Source: Desulfitobacterium sp050251735 (GTDB lineage Bacteria; Bacillota; Desulfitobacteriia; Desulfitobacteriales; Desulfitobacteriaceae). From it: a stretch of 64,000 nucleotides of DNA. Made by a program: the position numbers and the translations under genes. The stretch spans positions 62,001-126,000 of the forward strand of contig JBFWMF010000008.1 in assembly GCA_050251735.1 (NCBI GenBank), written 5' to 3'. Under the pieces are notes generated by a model. It was not told the origin of the DNA and made no database searches. It was given only the letters and a program-made list of their open reading frames with translations. How positions within the stretch are numbered: position 1 is the first letter of the stretch; each line of letters begins with the position of its first letter. Of the stretch, positions 25,301 to 34,067 are shown in pieces.

Positions 25301-26760
25301 ACGGCGATAAGGAGCCTGATATTGACTTAAACTTTTCAGGAGAATACCAAGCCAAGGCTCATAAATATACTGAGGTCATCTTCGGTAAGGGTACCACCTT
25401 CAAGGCGGGAACCATCGGCACCATCGCCGACAAAACTGCCTTCGGCTACGTGAAGAAATACTTCGAAGAAAAAGGCAGCACCGCCAACAAGGCAGAAATA
25501 GTCCGCATCGCCAAAGGCTGTACTGGAATCAAAAGAACCTCCGGTCAGCACCCGGGGGGCATCATCGTTGTGCCGAAGGGTCGGGAGATCTTCGAATTTT
25601 GCCCTGTTCAGCATCCTGCCGATGACCCTAACTCGGACATCATCACGACCCATTTTGACTACCACTCCATTGACCAGAACCTGTTGAAGCTAGATATCCT
25701 GGGACACGATGATCCTACGGTTATTCGCATGCTGCAAGATATTACCGGGGTGAACCCGAAAACGATTCCCATGGACGATCCGGAGACTATGTCCCTTTTC
25801 TCCTCCACCAGAGCTTTAGGGGTCAGCCCCGAACAAATTAATTCTAAGGTGGGAACCTTCGGTGTCCCCGAGTTCGGCACCCGATTCGTGCGCGGCATGC
25901 TTTTAGACACTATGCCCAAGGCCTTCGAGGACTTGATCTGTATCTCGGGACTTTCCCACGGAACTGATGTCTGGCTGGGTAATGCCAAAGACTTAATCGA
26001 TGCCGGTACCGTGACCTTGAGTGAGGCTGTCTGTACACGTGATGAGATCATGACTTACCTGATTCGTAAGGGCCTGCCCCCCAATACTGCCTTTAAAATC
26101 ATGGAGCTGGTGCGGAAGGGCAAAGCGCTAAAGGATTCCAAATGGCCGGAGTATGAAGCCTTGATGCGCGAGCATAATGTTCCGGAGTGGTATATCGATT
26201 CCTGCCGCAAAATCAAATACATGTTCCCCAAAGCCCATGCGGCAGCCTATGTGATGATGGCCTTCCGGATCGCTTGGTTTAAGGTCCACATCCCCTTGGC
26301 CTATTACGCGGCCTATTTCTCCATCCGCGCCAAGGCCTTTGATGCTGAATTTATGATCTATGGCAAAGAAAAGGTGAAGGCGAAGATGAAGGAAATCGAG
26401 GCCCTTGGCAATCAGGCGGCACCGAAGGACAAAGATCTCTTCGATGACTTGGAAATCGTCCTAGAAATGTATGAGCGCGGCTTCTCCTTCTTACCCATAG
26501 ACCTTTATCAATCCCACGCCACGAAATTCCAGGTGGAGGGAAATGCCTTAAGACCACCCCTGAACAGCATCTCCGGTATGGGAACGGTAGCTGCTGAAGG
26601 ACTCTATAACGCCGCCCAAGAAAAACCCTTCAACTCCATCGAGGATGTAAAAAAACGCGGTAAGATCGGTAATTCTACCATCGATGTCTTGAAGAAATTC
26701 GATTGCTTCCAAGGAATACCGGAAAGCGATCAGATGAGCTTCTTTGATTTGATTTCATAA
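22375..26760 (+). CDS. polC: DNA polymerase III subunit alpha, Gram-positive type PolC
   Basis: 1461 residues, normal for PolC. In order: N-terminal domain; OB-fold (about 230-340); PHP domain beginning VELHLHTQMSQMDAMT (near 349) and split by the DEDDh proofreading exonuclease (about 440-605: CVLDLETTGF, HNADFDMGF, HRALDDVDTT); polymerase core with a zinc finger CPSCHYSDF...CPECGTKL near 928-958 and the active-site EPDIDLNFSGEYQ near 979; C-terminal duplex-binding region. It is the leading-strand replicase of low-GC Gram-positives. It is monocistronic here, divergent from leuA. The start ATG at 22375 has only a weak ribosome site (GGGG about 20 bases up). Confidence 0.97.
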   Translation: MKRVNEIFSEYEAGFNLSTALVKAVVLKEKSKALEMRISSDQYIGIEEITALNQFIRQRLSLDDSEIIVEYAEGTSKKPLVAELKNILGMLTRKHPLLKSAINNCDYEISEQRVNFNFKIAVSYLLKGKGYDKIIQEAIQNLYGAAYQIHFVDQVSPEEVIRLQEAIQEREMQLIQEQVMVSPVQSGTAFGAVAPMDDTETNTEASAKGKEKAKGKAEADSKKGDPQLILGRNATIKDKVIKITDITPDEGKVALQGEPSNVEAKELRSGKTLISFDLYDGSSSLTCKAFLKPGEDGEVLARLQKAKGVKLSGNAGLSKFSGEIELIANTIVEIEGLRKVVRQDRAKEKRVELHLHTQMSQMDAMTSATDLIKRAMSWGMKSIAITDHGVVQSFPEAHKLIGRDNPDFKVIYGVEAYLAPDKKPAVTHPQGQSIDTTYCVLDLETTGFSAVTEKITEIGVMKVQAGKVIDQFTCFVNPQKPIPARVVEVTHITDDMVKDAETIDQFMPKLLNFLEDCVLVAHNADFDMGFLKHNAKVLGYDFNYTYLDTLALAKELFPEYKTYKLGRIAKNLGINVEVAHRALDDVDTTVKVFNIMLDKLKERGAATLEDIDLMAADETAKKEEYKKLKTYHAIILAKNYTGLKNLYKLVSYSHLDYFYKKPRILKSLLKKYSEGLILSSACSEGELFQAILLGKSTEEIEAIAEEYDYLEIQPLRNNDYLVRSEQVPNKEYLMEINRKIVALGEKLHKPVVATGDVHFIDPQDEIYRRILEAGQGYKDADDQPPLYLKTTDEMLEEFYYLGEEKAYEVVVTNTNLIAGWCEPISPISQEKATPHIEGCEDTLREITYSKAHELYGDPLPEIVEKRLERELDSIIKNGFSVMYIIAQKLVWKSNEDGYLVGSRGSVGSSVVAYLTGITEVNALPPHYRCPSCHYSDFSDHDRRIGFDLPDRDCPECGTKLDKDGIDIPFETFLGFNGDKEPDIDLNFSGEYQAKAHKYTEVIFGKGTTFKAGTIGTIADKTAFGYVKKYFEEKGSTANKAEIVRIAKGCTGIKRTSGQHPGGIIVVPKGREIFEFCPVQHPADDPNSDIITTHFDYHSIDQNLLKLDILGHDDPTVIRMLQDITGVNPKTIPMDDPETMSLFSSTRALGVSPEQINSKVGTFGVPEFGTRFVRGMLLDTMPKAFEDLICISGLSHGTDVWLGNAKDLIDAGTVTLSEAVCTRDEIMTYLIRKGLPPNTAFKIMELVRKGKALKDSKWPEYEALMREHNVPEWYIDSCRKIKYMFPKAHAAAYVMMAFRIAWFKVHIPLAYYAAYFSIRAKAFDAEFMIYGKEKVKAKMKEIEALGNQAAPKDKDLFDDLEIVLEMYERGFSFLPIDLYQSHATKFQVEGNALRPPLNSISGMGTVAAEGLYNAAQEKPFNSIEDVKKRGKIGNSTIDVLKKFDCFQGIPESDQMSFFDLIS

Positions 26761-26768
26761 AAAATTAT

Positions 26769-26901
26769 AGCCACGATTCGATAATCTAGGTAGGCTCCCC
26801 TTTCGGTAACAGATTTATTGTTAATCTGCCTACCTTTTGGAGCACACCTTCTAAACCGAATCGTGGCTGTTTATTATCCCATGGACTTTTGGGCCCATGG
26901 G
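26769..26901 (+). terminator. Multi-stem structured element and hairpin after polC
   Basis: An outer perfect 12-bp stem AGCCACGATTCG (26769-26780) / inverse (26857-26868) encloses AGGTAGGC (26788-26795) / GCCTACCT (26828-26835) and AGATT/AATCT, with a 15-base bulge TCCCCTTTCGGTAAC. A second hairpin CCCATGG (26878-26884) / CCATGGG (26895-26901) follows, then CTTATTTTA. The latter may be the real terminator of polC; the first is larger than needed and could be an RNA element. Confidence 0.55.
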
Positions 26902-26934
26902 CTTATTTTATGCTTATTCTTTTATATATTACTT

Positions 26935-27339
26935 TTAAATGAACTGATATATTCTGCGATCTTCAGTGTCTAAACGTTTTGTCAAAGCTGAAATAATCTT
27001 CTTAGAAGCCTCTAGAAATTGAGGGATATTCTCCTTAATTTTTACTGCGGACATATATGTACTCTTATACTTCATGAATTCTCCCGCTAAGGTACCCATT
27101 TCCGAGTAGAGCTGTTGGGCAGTCTTGCGCATTTCCTCATGTTCTGATCCTTTTAGGTTGGGATAGAGGTAATCATCCTCAGATTTTAAATGTAGGACCA
27201 GAACACCGGATAGCTTGCTTATCTTTAAGGACAGATCAAAGGCCTTTTGCTCCAGATTCCCAGAGTTAATCTCCTGGTCAATCTCCTGAACAAGCTGGCG
27301 AATATTCGTATGTTGTTTTTTCAGTAAATCATGACTCAT
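26935..27339 (-). CDS. Hemerythrin-like (HHE) domain protein
   Basis: 134 residues, all helical. His10 in LLKKQHTNIRQL, HLKSEDDYLYPNL (His-x3-Glu-x-x-x-Tyr region) and DTEDRRIY near the C-terminus are in the positions of a four-helix diiron HHE protein. Such proteins bind O2 or protect iron-sulfur sites from NO and peroxide; a role in oxygen defence would suit this anaerobe. The motif is less complete than in classical hemerythrins, so metal binding is not certain. It stands alone. Confidence 0.75.
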   Translation of the reverse strand: MSHDLLKKQHTNIRQLVQEIDQEINSGNLEQKAFDLSLKISKLSGVLVLHLKSEDDYLYPNLKGSEHEEMRKTAQQLYSEMGTLAGEFMKYKSTYMSAVKIKENIPQFLEASKKIISALTKRLDTEDRRIYQFI

Positions 27340-27406
27340 TTCTATTCCTCCCTAATGCACCAGAAAGCGATGCTTTGTATGCTAAGTTAAGGGTACCTTA
27401 GGACGC

Positions 27407-27442
27407 AACAAAGTGCCGTGACCTGAGTCACGACACTTTGTT
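27407..27442 (-). terminator. Hairpin downstream of the histidine kinase operon
   Basis: AACAAAGTG-c-CGTGAC (27407-27422) pairs with GTCACG-a-CACTTTGTT (27427-27442) around a CTGA loop. U-runs are poor on both strands, so termination is plausible rather than clear. Confidence 0.45.
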
Positions 27443-27574
27443 ATTCTTATCATGCTTGTATATTTTTGAGTCTTACAAAGCTTGCGAGTCTTGCGAGACT
27501 TATGCGAACCTTGCGAGACTTATGATGCCATTATATTTGTGCTTCCATTATTTTTGTCCTTCTTGTCTTCCTCA

Positions 27575-29101
27575 TCATGCCTTGGGTAGCCTAACAACAA
27601 AGCGACTACCCTCGCCTACTTTGCTTTCGACCCAGATGGTTCCCCCATGGAGCTCGACTAGGGACTGGGTTATGGCTAAGCCCAAGCCTGAGCCGCCGTA
27701 TTTGCGGGCCCGCGAGGAATCACTGCGGTAAAAACGCTCAAAGAGATGGGCCAAATGCTCTTCAGCAATTCCCGGTCCGTTATCCCCTACCGCTAATTCC
27801 ACACCCGATTCCACAGACTGCAAGGAAAGGCCAATGCTTCCATGGTTCTGATCCGTGTGCTGAACTGCGTTCTGGAAAAGATTAAGAATGACTTGCTTAA
27901 TTTTATCCACATCGATAGGGACCGGCCCCACCGAGGGCAAATCCAGCCTAACCTCACGGTCCTCAGCCAGCATCCGCAGTTGGGGCTCCATCTCTAAAAT
28001 CAGGGACCTCAGATCCTTCTCTTCCTTTTCCAAGTCAGGAGAACGATCGAGCTTTGCCAGTAGGAGCAAATCCTGAATTAGCTTTTTCATTCGTCCTGAT
28101 TCGGCATACATGCTCTTCAAGGACTTGTCCAGCATATCCGGTTGGTTCTTGGCTCCGCGTTGCAGAACCTCTAGAAAACCATGGATGGAGGTCAAGGGTG
28201 TCCGCAGCTCATGAGAGGCATCGGCCACAAACCGCCGCATCTGTTCCTTGGCTTCCTTTTCTGCAGCAAAGGAGGATTCTAACCGCTCCAACATACCGTT
28301 AAAGGAATGCGCCAAGCTGTCGATCTCCGTCTGCCCTTGGGCCACCGGCAAACGCTCATCGAGATTCCCGGCATCAATGCTTTCCATGGTATCCACAACA
28401 TTGGATAAGGGAACCAGCGTCCTCTTAATAACCGCTTGGTAGGCCACTAACCCTCCTGCGAGGGCTAATAGAGAAAGCACCATGAAGATGAATACCTGGC
28501 GAAATAACACATTATTCACGAATTGTGTGCTCATGCTCACCTGAATCTGCCCGATCAGGCGACCGCGAAAGTTCAGAGGCTGAAGCACCACCATCAGCTC
28601 CTCACCCCCGGAGGGCTTCACCACCATATAGTCACGAAAGCCTGTTTCCATCAGGCCTTCTTGGTATTGATCGGCACTGAGTTGGGGCGATTGGAATGAG
28701 TTCACCCCACTGTTAAGGGGAGTAACATTTCCGTTCAGATCCACGTAGGCAATGGCTGAATCCATCAGATTCATAGGAACACCCCTAGGCGGATTCTCCG
28801 GAGTTAGACCCGGCGCTAATTCCCCTGGCCCATTTTCAAGATTGAAATTGGCATTGATTTCGGCATAGATTAACATCTGGGTCCAAGTCTCTCTGGGGAC
28901 TGAGGCCATCTGGGAGCGAATGCTGGATGCGGTGCTGGATAAAATAAACCCCTTGAGAAAGACATACTGAAATATACCAATCAATACGAGAATAATGGCT
29001 AAGAAGAAAAGTGAGCGAGCAAGAAGTTGGAATTTTAACGAATGGGGATCAACGCTATTTTTTAGAGAAAATCGGTCTTTGCTTGTCTGCCATTTGCTCA
29101 T
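27575..29101 (-). CDS. Membrane sensor histidine kinase (OmpR-partner type)
   Basis: 508 residues: a transmembrane helix near 28-55, an extracytoplasmic sensor region of about 140 residues, a second helix near 205-228, HAMP (TLVPLSNVVDTMESI), HisKA with FVADASHELRTPL (phospho-His near 295), and a complete HATPase with NLFQNAVQHT, VGDNGPGI and KYGGSGLGLAI. It senses an external signal and phosphorylates the regulator encoded just upstream, which overlaps it by 4 bases (ATGA). Signal unknown. Confidence 0.92.
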   Translation of the reverse strand: MSKWQTSKDRFSLKNSVDPHSLKFQLLARSLFFLAIILVLIGIFQYVFLKGFILSSTASSIRSQMASVPRETWTQMLIYAEINANFNLENGPGELAPGLTPENPPRGVPMNLMDSAIAYVDLNGNVTPLNSGVNSFQSPQLSADQYQEGLMETGFRDYMVVKPSGGEELMVVLQPLNFRGRLIGQIQVSMSTQFVNNVLFRQVFIFMVLSLLALAGGLVAYQAVIKRTLVPLSNVVDTMESIDAGNLDERLPVAQGQTEIDSLAHSFNGMLERLESSFAAEKEAKEQMRRFVADASHELRTPLTSIHGFLEVLQRGAKNQPDMLDKSLKSMYAESGRMKKLIQDLLLLAKLDRSPDLEKEEKDLRSLILEMEPQLRMLAEDREVRLDLPSVGPVPIDVDKIKQVILNLFQNAVQHTDQNHGSIGLSLQSVESGVELAVGDNGPGIAEEHLAHLFERFYRSDSSRARKYGGSGLGLAITQSLVELHGGTIWVESKVGEGSRFVVRLPKA

Positions 29102-29814
29102 AGTAAATCCATCCGATAGCCAGCCCCCCGCAAGGTGCGGATCAAGCGGTGCTCTTTATCGCCCAGCTTTTCGCGCAAGGAGCGAATATACACCTCAACA
29201 ATATTATCATCCCCGACAAAATCATAGCCCCAAACCTTATCCAGAATCATGGACTTGCTTAACACCAGCCCTTGGTTAAGGATCAAGAACTTCAGCAGCT
29301 CATACTCCGTGGGGGAAAGTTCTAAGGCCTTTTCATGAAAAAGGATTTCCTTGCGCCGGTCGTCCATGCGCAAAGGACCTACCGCAACTTCTTCCAACAG
29401 ATGGGGAAACTGATTGCGGACCCGGGCATAGATGCGCGCCAACAACTCCTCGAAGCTAAAGGGCTTGGCCATATAATCATCGGCACCTGTCCTTAAGCCC
29501 TTCACTCGATCCTCGACTTCATCTTTAGCAGTCAGCATAATGATGGAGACCTGCTCCAGCTTTTTTAGCATCCGACACACTTCAAAGCCGTCCATACCCG
29601 GCATCATAATATCCAAGATAATTATATGGGGATGGAATTGCTTGGCTAAAGTAATCCCAGCCATCCCATCGAGAGCCGTCTGTACCTCAAACCCTTCGTT
29701 CAGCAATCCCATGGCCAGGAACTCTAAAATATTGGGTTCATCATCAATAATCAGGATTTTTATCCCTTTGAGCTTCTGGATAGGTATCACCTCTTTACAC
29801 GGATTGGAGCTCAC
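29098..29814 (-). CDS. OmpR/PhoB-family response regulator
   Basis: 238 residues. Receiver domain with LIIDDEPN (acid pocket), phospho-acceptor Asp68 in IIILDIMMPGMDG, TAKDEVEDRV and the conserved Lys in YMAKPFSFEEL; then a winged-helix Trans_reg_C domain (LSPTEYELLKFLILNQG, VYIRSLREKLG, IRTLRGAGYRMD). It forms a two-component pair with the overlapping kinase. The N-terminus is about 15 residues longer than usual (MSSNPCKEVIPIQKLKG), so translation may start later. Targets unknown. Confidence 0.92.
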   Translation of the reverse strand: MSSNPCKEVIPIQKLKGIKILIIDDEPNILEFLAMGLLNEGFEVQTALDGMAGITLAKQFHPHIIILDIMMPGMDGFEVCRMLKKLEQVSIIMLTAKDEVEDRVKGLRTGADDYMAKPFSFEELLARIYARVRNQFPHLLEEVAVGPLRMDDRRKEILFHEKALELSPTEYELLKFLILNQGLVLSKSMILDKVWGYDFVGDDNIVEVYIRSLREKLGDKEHRLIRTLRGAGYRMDLL

Positions 29815-29879
29815 ACATTCATTATCTACTACCCCGTTGAAATGATTCTGAAGACAAACTGAAAGTTTGCTGAAGAATA

Positions 29880-30212
29880 CTACTCCTTGGGTAAAGAACT
29901 CTGTGAATCGCTTATTTCTTCCACATTCATATCGATAACTTCCCCGTCGGCAAAGCCTCGTGGGGACGGCTGACCAACGGTTGGGTCGAAGCCTTTGAAA
30001 TTGGTATTGGTATAGACTTTATAAAAAACGCGCCCGCTCTGCCCGGACTTCTGAAAGCTCACCCCTTTTTTCTTGAGGAAAAAGTAAGCATAGAGGCGAT
30101 AAAGGGTATAGAGTACCGCTCCAATAATGACGATCCAGACGGAGAAAACCACGGTAGTGATGGCTACAAAGAAAATCGCCAAGGCCCACATGATTCGATA
30201 TAGCAAAGGCAT
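29880..30212 (-). CDS. Small membrane protein of unknown function
   Basis: 110 residues: two adjoining hydrophobic stretches in residues 5-45 (IMWALAIFFVAITTVVFSVW and the following region), a basic KKKG, then a polar tail with GRVFYKVYTNTNFKGFDP and an acidic end. GGAGG precedes the ATG. The layout resembles DUF4834-type small anchors but I do not recognise it firmly. It lies 65 bases upstream of the response regulator on the same strand and could be in its operon. Confidence 0.6.
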   Translation of the reverse strand: MPLLYRIMWALAIFFVAITTVVFSVWIVIIGAVLYTLYRLYAYFFLKKKGVSFQKSGQSGRVFYKVYTNTNFKGFDPTVGQPSPRGFADGEVIDMNVEEISDSQSSLPKE

Positions 30213-30336
30213 ACAAAAACCTCCTTAGTATTTAAACAAAATTGTATTGAGTTAATTCATTTAGTTCGTCCATATAAATTGTAGCATACTTCGCACTGGG
30301 TTTGAAGTTTTCTCAGCCTTTGTCAACTTAGTGCGG

Positions 30337-30365
30337 TTGACTTCCCAAAAAAGCAAGAGTATCAT
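30337..30365 (+). promoter_or_regulatory. Promoter of ilvA
   Basis: TTGACT (30337-30342) and TATCAT (30360-30365) with a 17-base spacer, 98 bases before the start. No T-box or other leader element was seen between. Confidence 0.55.
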
Positions 30366-30463
30366 AAATAGATAACCTATTATAGAATAGATAGATTCAA
30401 TGTTTAGCGGAGAAGGTTTAATATTTATCCGTGGGAAAGACGGGAAGGGGTAAGAGAAATCAG

Positions 30464-31711
30464 ATGGCAAAAGTGGTTTTAGAAGATATCATTAAAGCGG
30501 GTCAAACCCTTAAAGGAGTTATTAACAAAACACCCTTACATCGTCATGACCTTCTTTCAGAGAAATACCAATGCAATATTTTTTTAAAGCGTGAAGATCT
30601 GCAAGTGGTTCGTTCATTCAAGCTCCGCGGAGCTTATAATATGGTCCAAAGCATTCCCCAAGAGCGACTGAGCAACGGGGTCGTCTGTGCCAGCGCAGGT
30701 AACCATGCCCAAGGAGTCGCCTACTCTTGCAAAGCTTTGGGTATTAAAGGCAGCATCTACGTTCCTTCCACTACTCCGAAACAAAAAATCTCCTCCATCA
30801 AACGCTTTGGCGGAGAATATGTGGAAGTGATACAAACTGGCGATACCTTCGATGATGCTTTTAACCAAGCCAAAGCTCATTGCGAAGAAGCCAATAAAAC
30901 CTTTGTCCATCCCTTCGATGATCCATTAGTCATCGCCGGTCAAGGAACCGTCGGCATGGAGATTCTCAATGATATGGAAGTCCCGGCGGATTTCGTCCTC
31001 GGTGGCGTCGGCGGTGGCGGTCTCATGTCCGGGGTGGGGATTGCTATGAAAAGCTTAAGTCCCCATACTCAGGTCATCGGTGTGGAAGCGACCGGTGCCG
31101 CCTCTATGAAGGAAGCCCTAAAACGAAATGAAGTAGTCACCCTCGATACGATCGATAGCTTCGTCGATGGCACCGCTGTCAAACGAGTCGGAGATTTTAC
31201 CTTTGACATCTGCCAAGAGGTCCTTGATGATGTCATCGTCGTCACCGAAGGCAAGGTATGTACCACCATCTTGGAAATGTATAATGATAGTGCCATTGTG
31301 GTTGAACCGGCTGGTGCTCTGCCCATCGCTGCTCTCGATGCCTATCAGGACAAAATCAAAGGCAAAAACGTCGTCTGCATCATCAGTGGCGGCAATAATG
31401 ATATTGAAAGAACTCCGGAAATCAAGGAGCGCTCCCTACTCGATCAAGGTCTAAAGCATTACTTCATCGTCAATTTTCCCCAAAGACCCGGTGCCTTAAA
31501 GGAATTCGTCGTGGATGTCCTAGGACCCCATGATGATATCGCTCGCTTCGAATATATTAAATCCAACAACAAGGAAAAAGGCCCAACCTTAATTGGGATT
31601 GAGCTTACCCATAAAGAAGATTATCAATCCCTTGTGGAAAACATGGAGAAAAAAGGCTTCCAATATACGAAGATCAATGATAATCCTGAACTGTTTGGTT
31701 TGCTGATTTAA
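30464..31711 (+). CDS. ilvA: Threonine ammonia-lyase (threonine dehydratase), biosynthetic
   Basis: 415 residues. PLP lysine 53 in SFKLRGAYNM, ASAGNHAQGVA substrate loop, GGVGGGGLMSG phosphate-binding loop, and a C-terminal single ACT-like domain (about 325-415, YFIVNFPQRPGALKEF). It deaminates threonine to 2-oxobutanoate for isoleucine synthesis, with isoleucine feedback through the ACT-like part. ATG at 30464 gives the family N-terminus; the GTG at 30431 would add eleven unlikely residues. Single gene with its own terminator. Confidence 0.93.
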   Translation: MAKVVLEDIIKAGQTLKGVINKTPLHRHDLLSEKYQCNIFLKREDLQVVRSFKLRGAYNMVQSIPQERLSNGVVCASAGNHAQGVAYSCKALGIKGSIYVPSTTPKQKISSIKRFGGEYVEVIQTGDTFDDAFNQAKAHCEEANKTFVHPFDDPLVIAGQGTVGMEILNDMEVPADFVLGGVGGGGLMSGVGIAMKSLSPHTQVIGVEATGAASMKEALKRNEVVTLDTIDSFVDGTAVKRVGDFTFDICQEVLDDVIVVTEGKVCTTILEMYNDSAIVVEPAGALPIAALDAYQDKIKGKNVVCIISGGNNDIERTPEIKERSLLDQGLKHYFIVNFPQRPGALKEFVVDVLGPHDDIARFEYIKSNNKEKGPTLIGIELTHKEDYQSLVENMEKKGFQYTKINDNPELFGLLI

Positions 31712-31740
31712 GAAATATAAGTTTAGCTCGTTAATTTAAA

Positions 31741-31779
31741 ATCCAAGGATTACCTCACCGGTAACCCTTGGATTTTTTG
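31741..31779 (+). terminator. Terminator of ilvA
   Basis: ATCCAAGGATTACC (31741-31754) pairs with GGTAACCCTTGGAT (31760-31773), one mismatch, followed by TTTTTTG. Confidence 0.92.
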
Positions 31780-31846
31780 TATGTTTTCGAGGGCAACCTA
31801 TAATATCTTCACTAAGAAACATTTTAACTAAAAGGTGGTCGATTAT

Positions 31847-32377
31847 ATGCAACAGAAGAATATCAGGAAATGGGAAATAGGCGGAGTATTTTTCCTCATC
31901 GGTGTTGGTACCTTGTTACATTTTATCTATGACTGGTCCAATCAATCCCAATGGATCAGTATTTTTAGTCCCATCAACGAAAGCATCTGGGAGCATTTGA
32001 AGATGGGCTTTTGGGCATTAGTACTCTTTTCGCTCCTCGAGTATCGGTTCATCAAAAGTAAAACTCAGAACTTTTTCCTTGCTAAAGGTTTAGGCAGTTT
32101 GAGTTTTCAATGGCTGATTGTCATTGTCTTTTATTCATATACTGCATTTACAAATAAGCCGATTATGTTTATTGACATATCTGCCTTTGTCCTCGGATGT
32201 ATCCTCTGTCAGATAGTAAGTTATAAAATCCTCACTAAATCAAAACCCAAGCCCGTATTAAATTGGCTTGGGCTTGGCATTCTCCTTGCCAGTGCCGCTC
32301 TATTCGTCATTTTTACTTTTGCTCCACCGCAGTTTATCCTGTTCCAAGAGCCCAGCACGTATCTAGAAGGCAAGTAA
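31847..32377 (+). CDS. Integral membrane protein of unknown function (DUF6512-like)
   Basis: About 176 residues, five hydrophobic segments. The N-terminal HFIYDWSNQSQW and FSPINESIWEHLKMGFW motif is characteristic of a family of Firmicute membrane proteins I recall as DUF6512; function unknown. The ATG at 31847 follows AAAGGTGG; the first in-frame GTG is inside that site. Single gene, convergent with the racemase gene downstream. Confidence 0.7.
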   Translation: MQQKNIRKWEIGGVFFLIGVGTLLHFIYDWSNQSQWISIFSPINESIWEHLKMGFWALVLFSLLEYRFIKSKTQNFFLAKGLGSLSFQWLIVIVFYSYTAFTNKPIMFIDISAFVLGCILCQIVSYKILTKSKPKPVLNWLGLGILLASAALFVIFTFAPPQFILFQEPSTYLEGK

Positions 32378-32439
32378 CAAAGAATCAACGCGTTGATGGC
32401 TATAGATGCGTTCGATGATGAGCAGTTGCCATACACTGA

Positions 32440-33129
32440 TCATTCGAGGGCGAAGTTTACTGCCCCTAGTGCATGCAGCAAGGTGGTATCAAATAAGGGC
32501 ACAGTCGAGTCCTCAGATTTTACCAAGAGGCCGATTTCTGTACACCCGAGAATGATTCCTTCTGCACCTTGTTCGATTAAGTCCTCAATGATGCTTTTGT
32601 ATTTCGCACGTGATTCATCGACGATCTGGCCAAGGCATAGCTCGTTATAAATTACCGTATTTACTATTTCCCTATCAGCATCCTTGGGAATCAAAACTTT
32701 GATACCCCTAGAGACTAAGCGTGACTTATAGAAGTCCTGTTCCATAGTATATTTTGTTCCCAAGAGCCCCAAGGTCTTAATATCATTAGCTAGAACTTGT
32801 TGGGCGGTAATATCTGCAATATGCAGTATGGGAATATGGATACCAGCCTGAATCTCGTTGGCAACTTTGTGCATAGTATTGGTACAAATAAGGATGAAAT
32901 CTGAACCAGCAGCCTCAAGACTACGGGCAGCCTCTGTTAAGATTTGAGCGGCCTTTCCCCATTCGCCATTGCTTTGGCAGACCTCTATCTCCTCAAAGTC
33001 GACGCTGTAGAGAACACATTTGGCGGAGTGCAGACCGCCAAGCCTTTGCTTAACTTCTTCGTTGATGATGCGATAATATTCTGCTGAGGATTCCCAGCTC
33101 ATTCCTCCGATTAAACCGATGGTTTTCAT
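32440..33129 (-). CDS. Aspartate/glutamate racemase family protein
   Basis: 229 residues, YgeA/aspartate racemase-like. GLIGGMSWESSAEYYRIIN at the N-terminus and the two catalytic cysteine motifs, ICTNTMHK (Cys82) and ILGCTEIGLL (Cys near 195), are intact, so PLP-independent racemisation is likely. Substrate is probably aspartate or a related amino acid; the YgeA group is broader. AGGAGGT precedes the ATG. No linked genes. Confidence 0.88.
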   Translation of the reverse strand: MKTIGLIGGMSWESSAEYYRIINEEVKQRLGGLHSAKCVLYSVDFEEIEVCQSNGEWGKAAQILTEAARSLEAAGSDFILICTNTMHKVANEIQAGIHIPILHIADITAQQVLANDIKTLGLLGTKYTMEQDFYKSRLVSRGIKVLIPKDADREIVNTVIYNELCLGQIVDESRAKYKSIIEDLIEQGAEGIILGCTEIGLLVKSEDSTVPLFDTTLLHALGAVNFALE

Positions 33130-33284
33130 GGTTACCTCCTGGATGAATATTTTATTAGGTTTGGGGACTTATGATTTTTTCACTACGCTTTAATTAATGA
33201 ATATTATAAATGGTTTTTCTAAATCTGTATGCCATCATAATAAGGAGTTACTCAAGACTCCTTTTTATTTTGATCTACTATAAA

Positions 33285-34067
33285 TCAAATCGGAACCACC
33301 CATCCATCAATCACAATAGCAATGATTCCACATAGCACTAAGAAAATCGCTCCCCAAGTATCACTGCACTCCCAAGCCTTCGTGCTGAGAACTCGGTAGC
33401 CTCCGGAGACATAGCCTCTGGCCACAAGGTTTTCTGCCAGTTCCTCGGCACGGCGCAGGGTAATACGGAGCAGTGGTAGGAGGAGAAAGGCAAGATCCTG
33501 GACCTTCCCGGGCAAACTTGAAGGCAAGCTTCCTTTTGCTAAACGGGCTTTATAAAGCAAGCCGGCTTCCTCTAGGAGCAAGGGGATGAAACGCAGGGTC
33601 AAGGTGATTAGCAGGGCGAAATCCGCAGCCTTATCTGTGAATCGGGAGAAGGGCGCGACGAAGAAAGCAATGCCTACACCTTGTTCCGAGGGAAGTGTCA
33701 CGGCGGTGAAGATCCGGGTGAGCAGGAAGACGAGAAGAATACGCCAGCCCATCATTAGTCCTTGCCGTACTCCTTCACTGGACCAGTGGCCTTCCCAAAA
33801 ACGCCAGCCTTCGCCCCAGCTCCAGCCCATCATCAGGGTGTAGAAGGTCCCTAACAGGAGGGTGGCCTTTAGAACTGCTTGAAAGGCTTTGGGAGGCATA
33901 TGACTGACTCCAAGCACAATGATAAAGGCAATGGTTAAGGCGAGAAGTCCTCCCCATTCGACTGTGGTCATCAACAAGCCCAGCCCTACCAGACCTCCGA
34001 TTTTCAGTCGGGGGTCTGCTTTATGCAAGGAACTTTCACCGGGTAGATAAAGCTCTTTTCCTAGCAA
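33285..34067 (-). CDS. ecfT: ECF transporter transmembrane protein EcfT
   Basis: 260 residues with five to six hydrophobic segments and the two C-terminal cytoplasmic helices typical of EcfT/CbiQ: KARLAKGSLPSSLPGKVQDL and LRRAEELAENLVARGY (the Ala-Arg-Gly motifs that contact the ATPases). TTG start at 34067 with GGGG close upstream; it overlaps the ATPase stop by 7 bases. With the fused ATPase and the divergent bioY it makes a complete energy-coupling-factor vitamin transporter. Confidence 0.88.
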   Translation of the reverse strand: MLGKELYLPGESSLHKADPRLKIGGLVGLGLLMTTVEWGGLLALTIAFIIVLGVSHMPPKAFQAVLKATLLLGTFYTLMMGWSWGEGWRFWEGHWSSEGVRQGLMMGWRILLVFLLTRIFTAVTLPSEQGVGIAFFVAPFSRFTDKAADFALLITLTLRFIPLLLEEAGLLYKARLAKGSLPSSLPGKVQDLAFLLLPLLRITLRRAEELAENLVARGYVSGGYRVLSTKAWECSDTWGAIFLVLCGIIAIVIDGWVVPI

